From Sneathiella limimaris (GTDB lineage Bacteria; Pseudomonadota; Alphaproteobacteria; Sneathiellales; Sneathiellaceae), in assembly GCF_012932565.1 (NCBI RefSeq), contig NZ_JABBYJ010000001.1, positions 930,001 to 994,000 of the forward strand: DNA of 64,000 bases. Reading direction: 5' to 3'. The translations under genes were made by a program, and so were the position numbers. The first letter of the stretch is position 1; each line of letters begins with the position of its first letter. The notes beneath the pieces were generated by a model, which was not told the origin of the DNA, did no database searches, and saw only the letters and a list, made by a program, of their open reading frames with translations. This document shows positions 9,276 through 17,282 of this stretch, one piece after another.

Positions 9276-11615
9276 CTAGCTACACTTGGAAAATCCGCAA
9301 GAGGTGCAGGTATCGCAGCCTTCGCTTTTAACAAGTGCGGCTTCTCCGCATTCTGGACATTGACGTTGCAACCCACTGGTCGGTCTTCCAGAAGGATCAT
9401 TTAATACACTGACCTGAGCTTCGGAAGATTTCTGGTTCGATTTTGTGCTCGGTAAAAATCCGATTTGGATCATATGGGTTTCAATCACATCGCCAATAGC
9501 CGCAAGGAGAGAGGGAACATACCGACCTTGCATCCAGGCACCGCCCCTTGGATCAAAAACAGCTTTCAGTTCTTCAACGACAAAACTCACATCCCCGCCC
9601 CGGCGGAAAACTGCAGAAATCATCCGCGTTAGGGCGACGGTCCAGGCGAAATGTTCCACATTCTTTGAGTTGATGAATATCTCGAAGGGTCTTCTGCGGC
9701 CATCCTGAATGATGTCATTCAAGGTGATATACATGGCGTGATTGCTTTCCGGCCATTTCAGTTTATAGGTTTGCCCTGGAATTGTACCTGGCCGATCGAG
9801 TGGCTTGGTCATATAAACCACACCACCCGCCTCCAGATGATCCCGGGGTTTGGGCTCTGGCTCGTTCAGGGGCAGGCTTGTTTGGTCTGTGGTCCGCGGG
9901 GCGTCGGATCGGGTCTCCAGAACCGCGCCGGTCACATCATTTGGCCGGTAGGTCGTGCAGCCCTTACAACCCATCTCATAAGCTTTCAGATAAATGTCCT
10001 TAAAGCTGTCAAAACTGATGTCTTCCGGACAATTGATGGTTTTGGAAATGGAGCTATCAATAAACTCCTGCACTACGGACTGCATTTTCACGTGATCTTG
10101 TGGGCTCAGAACCTGCGCATCCACAAAATAGTCTGGAAGGGGCGCAGTATCTCCTTTGATCCTGCGGAAGAGCCGGTAGGCGTAATCAGAGACTTCCTCC
10201 GCTTTGCGGCTGCCATCTGGCATCAAAACATTTCGTGTGTAGGAGAAGCTGAAGACCGGCTCCAGACCGCTCGAGACATTATTGGCAAGAAGCGAAATAG
10301 TCCCCGTCGGCGCGATCGAGGTCACGAGGGCATTTCGCATACCGTTCTTTCGAATGGCGGCTTGTATTTCTGGATCCAGCGACTGAATAGTTTCACCCGA
10401 GAGGTAAGGCTCCTCATCATAAAGTGGGAAAGACCCTTTTTCTGCTGCCAGTTCGCTTGAGACGAGATAAGCGGTTTTTTGGAAGCTTGTCATCCATTGC
10501 CGGGTGAGAGAGAGGGCTTCATCAGATCCGTATCGCACCCCACACATGATCAGGGCATCGGCAAGTCCTGTTATGCCCAAACCAATTCGACGTTTGCCTT
10601 TGGCCTCTTTCTCTTGTTCGGGAAGCGGAAACCCGGATACATCAATCACATTATCCATCATGCGGACGGAGGTTTTAATTACCTCGGTCATTTCCTTCAA
10701 ATCAATATGGGCATCAGATTCAAAGGGGTTTTTGACAAAACGGGTCAGATTTATGGAGCCGAGAAGGCACGCGCCGTAAGGTGGCAGCGGTTGTTCCCCA
10801 CACGGGTTGGTCGCCGAAATTGTCTCGCAATAATGCAGGTTGTTGCGTGCATTGATCCGGTCAATGAAAATGACACCGGGTTCTGCGAAGGCGTAGGTTG
10901 AGCGCATAATAGTGTCCCAAAGCTCTCGCGCTTTTAGGGTCTTATACTGCGTTCCTTCAAACACCAGGTCCCAGGGGTCATCTTTTTTGACGGCCTCCAT
11001 GAAAGCGTCAGTTACCAGCACAGAAAGATTAAACATCCGAAGACGACCGGGGTCTTCCTTGGCTTTAATGAAATCAATAATATCTGGATGATCGCAGCGC
11101 ATGGTTGCCATCATCGCTCCGCGCCTAGAGCCTGCGCTCATAATCGTGCGGCACATGCTGTCCCAGACATCCATGAAGCTGAGAGGGCCAGATGCATCAG
11201 ATCCCATGCTTTTCACCGGAGCGCCTTTTGGACGCAAGGTCGAGAAATCATAACCGATGCCACCGCCTTGCTGCATGGTGACGGCTGCTTCTTTTAAATT
11301 GTCGAAGATGCCAGCCATGTTGTCAGGGATCGTGCCCATGACAAAGCAGTTGAACAATGTAACACGCCGTTTGGTGCCAGCCCCTGCAATGATACGTCCT
11401 GCTGGCAGGAATTTGTAATCTTCCAGGGCTTTGTAAAAGACCTCTTCCCACTTGTCGGGATTTTTTTCGGGGACTGCCAAAGCCTTCGCAATCCGTCTCC
11501 AGGTATCCTCAACAGTTCCCTCAACGGTATTCCCGTCAGGGGAGCGGAAACGGTATTTCATATCCCAAATCTGTTTTGAGATCGGTGCGAGTGCAGCCAT
11601 CAGCCCTTCTTCCAT
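9276..11615 (-). CDS. nrdJ: Adenosylcobalamin-dependent ribonucleotide reductase (class II)
   Basis: A 779-residue class II ribonucleotide reductase that makes deoxyribonucleotides using adenosylcobalamin, independent of oxygen. Recognisable segments are FNCFVMGTIPD (early Cys), GGGIGYDFSTLRP, the active-site NPCGEQPLPPYGACLLGSINL, and SIAPTGTISLLANNVSSG. The C-terminus carries CPECG and CTSCGFSKC, a zinc-ribbon-like cysteine tail also expected to hold redox cysteines for re-reduction. Long for a minimal NrdJ but normal for the alphaproteobacterial vitamin-B12 type. It lies 72 bases after plsC and may be read from the same transcript; no cobalamin riboswitch is visible before it. Confidence 0.95.
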   Translation of the reverse strand: MEEGLMAALAPISKQIWDMKYRFRSPDGNTVEGTVEDTWRRIAKALAVPEKNPDKWEEVFYKALEDYKFLPAGRIIAGAGTKRRVTLFNCFVMGTIPDNMAGIFDNLKEAAVTMQQGGGIGYDFSTLRPKGAPVKSMGSDASGPLSFMDVWDSMCRTIMSAGSRRGAMMATMRCDHPDIIDFIKAKEDPGRLRMFNLSVLVTDAFMEAVKKDDPWDLVFEGTQYKTLKARELWDTIMRSTYAFAEPGVIFIDRINARNNLHYCETISATNPCGEQPLPPYGACLLGSINLTRFVKNPFESDAHIDLKEMTEVIKTSVRMMDNVIDVSGFPLPEQEKEAKGKRRIGLGITGLADALIMCGVRYGSDEALSLTRQWMTSFQKTAYLVSSELAAEKGSFPLYDEEPYLSGETIQSLDPEIQAAIRKNGMRNALVTSIAPTGTISLLANNVSSGLEPVFSFSYTRNVLMPDGSRKAEEVSDYAYRLFRRIKGDTAPLPDYFVDAQVLSPQDHVKMQSVVQEFIDSSISKTINCPEDISFDSFKDIYLKAYEMGCKGCTTYRPNDVTGAVLETRSDAPRTTDQTSLPLNEPEPKPRDHLEAGGVVYMTKPLDRPGTIPGQTYKLKWPESNHAMYITLNDIIQDGRRRPFEIFINSKNVEHFAWTVALTRMISAVFRRGGDVSFVVEELKAVFDPRGGAWMQGRYVPSLLAAIGDVIETHMIQIGFLPSTKSNQKSSEAQVSVLNDPSGRPTSGLQRQCPECGEAALVKSEGCDTCTSCGFSKCS

Positions 11616-11687
11616 TTGGTGTGCAAAAGCTGTCTGAATTATAGGCTAAATTCAGATGGGATACAAACTGCAACCGAAAGTACATCC

Positions 11688-12419
11688 TTAAGCATCGATG
11701 TGTTTTTCGCGACCTTCTTGGACTAGGCGAGCCGTGTTCTCATCAATGGTGCTTTTAAGGCGGTTGATGAATTCAGGGCGTTTGAGACCTGCTTCAATAG
11801 GGGGGAAAAATTCAATCACGATGGTTCCGGGCCGGCAGATAAACTTCTTTCTTGGCCAGTATAGGCCCGTATTTAGGGCGACCGGGATAACAGGATGATT
11901 GAGTTTGCTATAAAGCGCGGCGATACCGGGTTGGTAGTCACCTGCCTCATCAACTGCTGTCCGCGTGCCTTCTGGAAAGATAACGATCTGCCGCTCGTCA
12001 TCCAGTGCAGCCTTGGCTTGATCCAACATGCTTCGAAGGGCAGCTGCATGGCCTTTTCGATCAACGGCGATCATTTTTGTTTTCTGACAATACCAGCCAT
12101 AAATCGGGATCCGCAGCAGCTCTTTTTTCAGGATAACGGCCGGATCTGAAAACAGCCAGTGGACGGCCATGGTTTCGAAGGCAGATTGATGTTTGCAGGC
12201 AATGATCGCCTTGCCTTTTGGCATATATTCCTTGCCTCTGACCTCCACCTTCAGGTTACAGATGATCCGCATCAGAACCATAATGCCTTTGGTCCAGATA
12301 GCCTGACCCCTCACGATCCAGGATTTATCCAGGGCCAAAAAGGGAATGAAAATCAGGTTCATGAAGGCTGACCACAGCCAAAAGCAGAAAAAGAAAAGAA
12401 GGGATCTGATTTGAATCAC
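11688..12419 (-). CDS. plsC: 1-acyl-sn-glycerol-3-phosphate acyltransferase
   Basis: A 243-residue inner-membrane acyltransferase that converts lysophosphatidic acid to phosphatidic acid. An N-terminal membrane segment (residues 4-26) precedes the acyltransferase fold. The catalytic box is KHQSAFE (HX4E instead of the usual HX4D), and FPEGTRT is the glycerol-phosphate binding box. It starts with GTG overlapping the ydcF stop (GTGA), so it is coupled to ydcF-gmhB-like-ftsX-ftsE. Its place at the end of this block is common in Alphaproteobacteria. Confidence 0.92.
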   Translation of the reverse strand: MIQIRSLLFFFCFWLWSAFMNLIFIPFLALDKSWIVRGQAIWTKGIMVLMRIICNLKVEVRGKEYMPKGKAIIACKHQSAFETMAVHWLFSDPAVILKKELLRIPIYGWYCQKTKMIAVDRKGHAAALRSMLDQAKAALDDERQIVIFPEGTRTAVDEAGDYQPGIAALYSKLNHPVIPVALNTGLYWPRKKFICRPGTIVIEFFPPIEAGLKRPEFINRLKSTIDENTARLVQEGREKHIDA

Positions 12420-13024
12420 GCGCGGTCTCCTGCCATGGCGAGGCGTTCAAGGTTGGCCCTGATCAGGCTAACGACATATTTATTATATTCTGATGCCAGA
12501 ATAAGGCCCGCTGAAGGTTTTTGCCACCAATGTTGAAAGAGCAAGTTTTCATTGAGGGTTGGGTAAGCATAAAGAGTTTTAGCCGGCATTTGGCGTTTAA
12601 ACTCGACCAGGCTTCTGGGCATATGATAGGCGCTGGTGACAACGAGCAGGCTATCAAAACCATGCTCTTCTGCCCAGATAGAAGCTTCAAAAGCATTGCC
12701 GACAGTGTCCTTGGCGTTTCGACCAAGGTCCACACAGCAGTCCATGATTTTCTGGCTTTCACCCATTGCAATCCGCAAAGTTTCACTACTGATTTGCTTA
12801 TTAACACCGCTAATGAGAACCCGTTTGGCGGCGCCCTCTCTCAATAGATCCAGGCCAACCTTCAGTCGGGCTGGTGTGCCGGTTAAAATGACAATGCCGT
12901 CGGCTGAGGTAAGTGTGGCACTGTTGGGTTCGGAGACTTCTTGTGCATAGGTAATAAATCCGCCAAGCCAGATGCAAAATAGCAGCGCAAGGAGTTTAAT
13001 CGCAAACCCAAGTCGGCCTCTCAT
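12416..13024 (-). CDS. YdcF/ElyC-SanA family protein (DUF218)
   Basis: A 202-residue protein with an N-terminal membrane segment (residues 4-24) and a DUF218 domain: DGIVILTG near the start, then KRVLISGV and LLVVTSAYHMPRS, the conserved core of the family. Family members are periplasmic-facing envelope proteins implicated in peptidoglycan or enterobacterial-antigen lipid homeostasis; the reaction is unproven. I chose the ATG at 13024 because it overlaps the upstream stop as ATGA; the frame runs open further upstream, but that part overlaps the HAD gene and reads as unstructured basic sequence. Confidence 0.88.
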   Translation of the reverse strand: MRGRLGFAIKLLALLFCIWLGGFITYAQEVSEPNSATLTSADGIVILTGTPARLKVGLDLLREGAAKRVLISGVNKQISSETLRIAMGESQKIMDCCVDLGRNAKDTVGNAFEASIWAEEHGFDSLLVVTSAYHMPRSLVEFKRQMPAKTLYAYPTLNENLLFQHWWQKPSAGLILASEYNKYVVSLIRANLERLAMAGDRA

Positions 13025-13569
13025 TGAAACCGTCCTGCTTCGATGAAGTCCACCGCTTCGCTTAAGGATGCAGCCACAGCAACAGGAAGTATGTCTCTTG
13101 GAAGCCCTTCCTTTTGGGTTTTGACACCCTTGCCGGTTTGAACAAGGCACCGATGGCAACCAGAGCTGGCGGCAGCTTGCAAATCCCGAAGACTGTCGCC
13201 AATGACCACTGTGTTGGAAGGTTTCGCCCCAAACTGGTTCAAAGCCGCCTTCATCATGCCGTCGCCTGGCTTTCGCATGTTGGTCGCTTCCCACGGAGCA
13301 TCGGGAGCAAAGAAAATCTGATCAACCCAGCCGCCAGCGGCTTTCAGGCTTTTTGTCAGTTTTTGGTGAATGATTGTCAGTGTGTCGGTCGTTATGATCC
13401 CGCGACCAATACAAGACTGGTTCGTTGCAATCACAACCGTGTGCCCTGCTTTATTGAGGCGGGAAATGGCACTTAACGCACCGTCTATAAATACAAGTTC
13501 GTCTGGCGTTTTTACAAAATCGGTTCGATCTTCGTTAATAACGCCATCTCTGTCCAAGATTACCAACAC
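13021..13569 (-). CDS. HAD-IIIA family phosphatase, GmhB-like
   Basis: A 182-residue HAD hydrolase. DRDGVIN (Asp6, Asp8) is the nucleophile motif, IATNQS is motif II, and VIGDSLRDLQAA carries motif IV. This is the layout of D-glycero-D-manno-heptose 1,7-bisphosphate 7-phosphatase and histidinol-phosphatase. The zinc-binding Cys-His insertion that marks typical GmhB is absent: the region around APWEATNMRKPGDGM has no cysteine. Heptose phosphatase is therefore only a guess. GTG start, one base after the ftsX stop, and 4-bp overlap with ydcF. Confidence 0.8.
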   Translation of the reverse strand: MLVILDRDGVINEDRTDFVKTPDELVFIDGALSAISRLNKAGHTVVIATNQSCIGRGIITTDTLTIIHQKLTKSLKAAGGWVDQIFFAPDAPWEATNMRKPGDGMMKAALNQFGAKPSNTVVIGDSLRDLQAAASSGCHRCLVQTGKGVKTQKEGLPRDILPVAVAASLSEAVDFIEAGRFQ

Positions 13570-13570
13570 G

Positions 13571-14458
13571 CTACATCATCCGTTTTAAGCTTGTCAGAAC
13601 AATGATCCGGACTGTCACCGTCGTCAATAGGGTAACTAAAACAGGGACTAATGCCAGACTAAACCAACCCTCAAGCGGAAGCTCAGGTGGTGTGATCAGG
13701 CCAGCCTGCAAACGATCTGCCAGATAGGAAATAACCTGCATGACGATGATGGCAATTATCAGGCCCGGAACGGCACCATAAAGACTGAGTTTGGCAAAAT
13801 AGTTCTGAAATTGCCGGGCAATATACCCATCCTTGGCCCCGATCAGATGCAACACCTCGATAATATCATGGTGCATGACCATGCTTGTACGGGCGGCGAA
13901 CACTAGAATAATTACCGTGACGACCCCAATCAGCAGCATGATGGCCGCTGCGATGGTCTGAACACTTCGGGCCAGCAGGATCATCTTATCCAGCCAGGGA
14001 CGATGCGTGTTCAAAATTGCGCCAGGGACAGCGGTTGACAGTTTCTTGGCGGTTGCCAGCAAGTCAACCGACCCACCCTCTGCAATGGTGACTTCGATCA
14101 GTCGCGGCAGGGGCAGTTTTTTGATGACATCCGCGCGTCCCAGGTAGGGTGCCAATAGATCGGCGGTTTCATCAAGTGTCAGCGCCCTTACGCTATCAAT
14201 GCCGGGAAACTCATTCAGAAACTCAACCGCTTTGTTCATCCGGGCATCTAGATCGACATTGTCATCATAGGCAATCTCGACGGTGAGGTTTCCACTAACG
14301 GCGGCAGACCAGTTGCTGACAGCCGCGTGAATGGAGAACAAACCGATCAAGGACAGAGATGCCAAAAAAACCATTGTGGCAATAACGACCGGGAGATATC
14401 TGCTGGATGCATCCTTTTCCAGCTGTAACTCTGGTGAAATCCCAAAAAAACCAGTCAC
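13571..14458 (-). CDS. ftsX: Cell division protein FtsX (ABC permease)
   Basis: A 295-residue permease-like protein with a cytoplasmic N-terminus, one membrane helix (residues about 20-45), a large periplasmic domain (to about 165) and three further helices. This FtsX topology couples FtsE ATP hydrolysis to activation of peptidoglycan amidases at the septum. The GTG start overlaps the ftsE stop as GTGA. The order ftsE-ftsX followed by ydcF and plsC is conserved in many Alphaproteobacteria; the HAD gene between ftsX and ydcF is less usual. Confidence 0.9.
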   Translation of the reverse strand: MTGFFGISPELQLEKDASSRYLPVVIATMVFLASLSLIGLFSIHAAVSNWSAAVSGNLTVEIAYDDNVDLDARMNKAVEFLNEFPGIDSVRALTLDETADLLAPYLGRADVIKKLPLPRLIEVTIAEGGSVDLLATAKKLSTAVPGAILNTHRPWLDKMILLARSVQTIAAAIMLLIGVVTVIILVFAARTSMVMHHDIIEVLHLIGAKDGYIARQFQNYFAKLSLYGAVPGLIIAIIVMQVISYLADRLQAGLITPPELPLEGWFSLALVPVLVTLLTTVTVRIIVLTSLKRMM

Positions 14459-15153
14459 ATATCACTCCGTTGAAGTTTGGCAAGATACTGTTCTGCAGAA
14501 GCAAAATGCACTGTGCTGTCTTTTAGGTAAAGGACTGGAGCTCGAAATCTATCAATCAAACCAATATCATGGGTCGCGATCACCACGGTTGTCCCAAGTT
14601 TATTCAGCTCCTGGAAGAGATGCATGAGTCGCAGGCCCATTTCGGGGTCCATGGAACCGGTCGGCTCGTCCGCTATGAGGAGCTGTGGTCGATTAATCAC
14701 GGCCCGGGCGATGGCGACACGCTGTTTCTCACCACCCGATAAGGTTGGAGGTCTTGCCTCCATCTGGTGACCCAGTCCAACCCAGTTCAGAAGCTCTGTG
14801 ACATTTTTGTGGATGAGCTCCTCTTCTATTTCTGCGATTCGAAGGGGCAGGGCCACATTTTCTAATGCCGATAAATGATCCAGAAGCCTGAAGTCCTGAA
14901 AAACCACTCCGATTTTCCGTCTAAACTCAGGGAGGTCCGATCGATCCAGATTGCTGACTTCCTGTCCGAAAAGGCTTAAAAGCCCGCGGCTTGGACGATG
15001 TGAGAGGGCGAGTAATTTGAGCAGGGAGCTTTTACCAGCGCCGGTTGGGCCGGTCAGAAAGTGAAAAGAACCTGCGGGCAGGTGGAGGTTGATGTCCCGA
15101 AGGACTTCGGGCCCCATTCCGTAGCGCATTCCGACATTTTCAAATACGACCAA
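14455..15153 (-). CDS. ftsE: Cell division ATP-binding protein FtsE
   Basis: A 232-residue ABC ATPase. Walker A is GPTGAGKSS, the signature is LSGGEKQRVAIARA, and Walker B runs into LLIADEPTGSMDPE; the switch histidine is in VVIATHD. I place the start at a TTG (15153) because AAGGGAGG lies six bases upstream and the product then begins with the family-typical VVFENVGMRYG. A TTG ten codons upstream (15183) would put that ribosome-binding site inside the gene. It works with FtsX at the division site. Confidence 0.92.
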   Translation of the reverse strand: MVVFENVGMRYGMGPEVLRDINLHLPAGSFHFLTGPTGAGKSSLLKLLALSHRPSRGLLSLFGQEVSNLDRSDLPEFRRKIGVVFQDFRLLDHLSALENVALPLRIAEIEEELIHKNVTELLNWVGLGHQMEARPPTLSGGEKQRVAIARAVINRPQLLIADEPTGSMDPEMGLRLMHLFQELNKLGTTVVIATHDIGLIDRFRAPVLYLKDSTVHFASAEQYLAKLQRSDM

Positions 15154-15283
15154 ATGGCCCTCCCTTAAAAAATTACGCGGCAAAGATAATCTAAAGTGGA
15201 TTTATTGCCTAGTCTTGTGCATCTTCTTTGATATGCCTATAAAAAAGAACGTTTAACCTTTGGACAGAATAAGTGTCTTACCC

Positions 15284-16054
15284 ATGATATTGACTTGCCC
15301 ATCCTGTTCAACACGATACTCAATTGACACCGCCTCAGTCGGAGCTGAGGGGCGGATGGTGAAATGTGCCAAATGTGGACACAAATGGCGTGAGTACCCA
15401 CCCGAAGACTTGCCGAAACAGGTTGTCCAGGAAGTTACCCCTGAACCCGTGCAGGAGCCTGAAAAAGCACCTGAACCGGAGGCCCCTGCGCCTGAGGATC
15501 AGGGGATGAGCATTGAGCAGATGACCCAGATGCGTCAGCAACGGGCTCAGCAAGTGGAAACCAAAAGCCGCAGAAAAAAATCAATCTTTGGCTGGTTATT
15601 GTTTATTCTGATCCTGGCCGGGATCGGGGTCGGTGGATATCACGGACGGAATTATGTTGTGCAGTTCTGGCCGGCGTCTGCAAAACTTTATCAGATGCTG
15701 AAACTAGATGTGAAGACAACCAACCTGTTGGGTTTGGAAATTCATGATTTGAAGACCAAATCCATTCTGGAAAATGGTATTGTCAGACTGACAGTTACAG
15801 GCCGGATCAAAAATATTACGGGCGAGGAGCAGCCCATTCCGCGAATTGGAATTCAATTGGTGGATTCAAATGGTCACCATGTTTACAGCTGGAGCACCTC
15901 TATTGAGGAAACACATGTAACCCCTTGGGGAGAGATCGAATTCTCCTCCAGCATGAACCAGCCTCCTGAGGAAGCAAAGCATGTTAAGGCGCATCTGATC
16001 GCGCCGAAGGACCTGATGAAGAAACCTGAACAGGATGGCGAAAGCCACCAGTAA
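15284..16054 (+). CDS. MJ0042-type zinc-ribbon membrane protein
   Basis: A 256-residue protein. The first 40 residues form an MJ0042 zinc ribbon (CPSC, then CAKCGHKW). A proline/glutamate-rich linker, a basic patch (KSRRKKS) and a single membrane helix (about residues 103-122) follow, then a C-terminal DUF3426-like domain that would lie in the periplasm. The function is unknown. Divergent from ftsE, an arrangement that recurs in Alphaproteobacteria. Start chosen at the ATG directly before ILTCPSC; a TTG eight codons upstream is possible. Confidence 0.85.
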   Translation: MILTCPSCSTRYSIDTASVGAEGRMVKCAKCGHKWREYPPEDLPKQVVQEVTPEPVQEPEKAPEPEAPAPEDQGMSIEQMTQMRQQRAQQVETKSRRKKSIFGWLLFILILAGIGVGGYHGRNYVVQFWPASAKLYQMLKLDVKTTNLLGLEIHDLKTKSILENGIVRLTVTGRIKNITGEEQPIPRIGIQLVDSNGHHVYSWSTSIEETHVTPWGEIEFSSSMNQPPEEAKHVKAHLIAPKDLMKKPEQDGESHQ

Positions 16055-16072
16055 TTAGATGTGGAGATAATG

Positions 16073-16618
16073 ATGGCTAGTGTTGAGCCAAATCCAAATA
16101 TTGAGGTCCTTTTCTCAAGCGCGGATATTGAAAAGCGAAACAATGAACTTTCTGAACAGATTGAACAGGAAATGGGATCCGATATTCTCGTTATTGCTGT
16201 TCTGAAAGGAAGTTTTGTGTTTGCGGCGGATTTGATCCGCTCCCTGCACCACGCTGGTGTGAAGCCACAGATCGATTTTATGGCGCTTTCATCTTATGGC
16301 GACAAAAAGATTAGCAGCGGTACGGTTGTGATTACCCGCGATATCATGGACACGGTAAAAGGGCGCAAGGTCCTTTTGATCGACGATATCCTGGAATCAG
16401 GTCGGACAATGGAGTTTGCAACGCGTGAACTGCTTGGGCGCGGGGCGGCAATGGTGAAAACCTGCCTCATGTTGGATAAAAAGGGGAAACGGGTTGTGGA
16501 TTTTGAGGCCGATTTCGTTGGTTTTGATTGTCCTGACTTGTTTGTGATTGGCTATGGACTTGATTATGCGCATTATTATCGGGAACTTCCCTATATTGGG
16601 CATATCGTCAGCGAATAG
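16073..16618 (+). CDS. hpt: Hypoxanthine phosphoribosyltransferase
   Basis: A 181-residue purine-salvage enzyme that adds phosphoribose from PRPP to hypoxanthine or guanine. VLLIDDILESGRTM is the PRPP-binding loop; VLKGSFVFAADL and LMLDKKGKR are also typical. Of two adjacent ATGs, the second (16073) has GGAG six bases upstream and is preferred. It lies 18 bases after the zinc-ribbon gene and 13 bases before cpdR, consistent with one operon. Confidence 0.92.
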   Translation: MASVEPNPNIEVLFSSADIEKRNNELSEQIEQEMGSDILVIAVLKGSFVFAADLIRSLHHAGVKPQIDFMALSSYGDKKISSGTVVITRDIMDTVKGRKVLLIDDILESGRTMEFATRELLGRGAAMVKTCLMLDKKGKRVVDFEADFVGFDCPDLFVIGYGLDYAHYYRELPYIGHIVSE

Positions 16619-16631
16619 GAAATGAGGGGGC

Positions 16632-17045
16632 ATGGCGCGGGTTCTGATTGCAGAAGATGAAGCATCGCTTCGTGAATTTGTGCAGCGGGCATTAACCCAC
16701 CACGGTCACGAGGTTGTTGCTGTTCGTGATGGCGCGGAAGCTTTGCATGCATTGCAAAATGATGAAGCTTTCGATCTTCTCCTGACGGATATTGTCATGC
16801 CCATCATGGACGGCATTGCGCTTTCTTTGAAGGTCGCAAAAGATTTTCCCAATTTGAGAATCCTTCTGATGACCGGCTATGCGGCGGAGAAACAACGCGC
16901 CTACAATCTTGAGGATTTGATTCACGACGTCGTCGCCAAGCCCTTTACACTGACAGAGATCTGCGAAAAAGTTGAAGAGGCCTTGCAGTCTGAAAAAGGG
17001 TCCGGCTCAGTTGCCTCGACCAAGGACTACGGACTTAGCCGTTAG
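16632..17045 (+). CDS. cpdR: CpdR-type single-domain response regulator
   Basis: A 137-residue receiver-only protein. The phosphoacceptor is Asp53 in LLLTDIVMP, the switch is LLMTGYAAEKQRAYNLEDLIHDVVAKPF, and these segments match CpdR closely. In Caulobacter, unphosphorylated CpdR brings ClpXP to the pole for cell-cycle proteolysis and is phosphorylated through CckA-ChpT. This copy has about 18 extra C-terminal residues beyond the receiver (rich in Ser/Gly). It is last in the zinc-ribbon/hpt/cpdR run. Confidence 0.9.
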   Translation: MARVLIAEDEASLREFVQRALTHHGHEVVAVRDGAEALHALQNDEAFDLLLTDIVMPIMDGIALSLKVAKDFPNLRILLMTGYAAEKQRAYNLEDLIHDVVAKPFTLTEICEKVEEALQSEKGSGSVASTKDYGLSR

Positions 17046-17058
17046 TCACGGCTCTTCT
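17037..17058 (+). terminator. Possible weak terminator over the cpdR stop
   Basis: AGCCGT and ACGGCT make a perfect 6-bp stem with a TAGTC loop that contains the cpdR stop codon, followed by CTTCTT. The T tract is interrupted, so this is a weak candidate. Confidence 0.35.
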
Positions 17059-17119
17059 TAACAACTCATCCGAAACTTATCGCAAGCGTTGTCAAATCTA
17101 TTCATCGATTTGAAGAAGA

Positions 17120-17205
17120 TGGTGCCCCTGGCCTGACTCGAACAGGCACGTCCTAAGGACAACGGATTTTGAATCCGTCGCGTCTACCAATTCCGCCACA
17201 GGGGC
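17120..17205 (-). tRNA. tRNA-Leu (anticodon CAA)
   Basis: An 86-base leucine tRNA. The acceptor stem is GCCCCTG paired with CAGGGGC, and ACCA is encoded at the 3' end. The anticodon loop TTCAAAA lies between ACGGA and TCCGT, giving CAA (reads UUG). A long variable arm (class II tRNA) and the T loop TTCGAGT are present. It stands alone between cpdR and the OmpR-type gene. Confidence 0.97.
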
Positions 17206-17221
17206 CCTGTGAAGTAGACGC

Positions 17222-17249
17222 ACTATACCCATGATTTAAACGGGGTCAA
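17222..17249 (-). promoter_or_regulatory. Promoter of tRNA-Leu
   Basis: TTGACC (17249-17244) and TATAGT (17227-17222) are separated by 16 bases, with the tRNA 5' end 17 bases after the -10 element. This is a good sigma-70 type match in the expected place. Confidence 0.7.
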
Positions 17250-17282
17250 CTCCACTTTATGTTTTTCAGAAAATTACCTGAT

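Noticed and set aside
11616-11687. Cobalamin riboswitch before nrdJ
   Set aside because: Only 72 bases separate nrdJ from plsC, too few for a full element, and no B12-box-like sequence is visible.
13025-13294. Upstream extension of the ydcF frame
   Set aside because: It overlaps the HAD gene entirely and reads as unstructured basic sequence; the ATGA overlap at 13021-13024 is the natural start.
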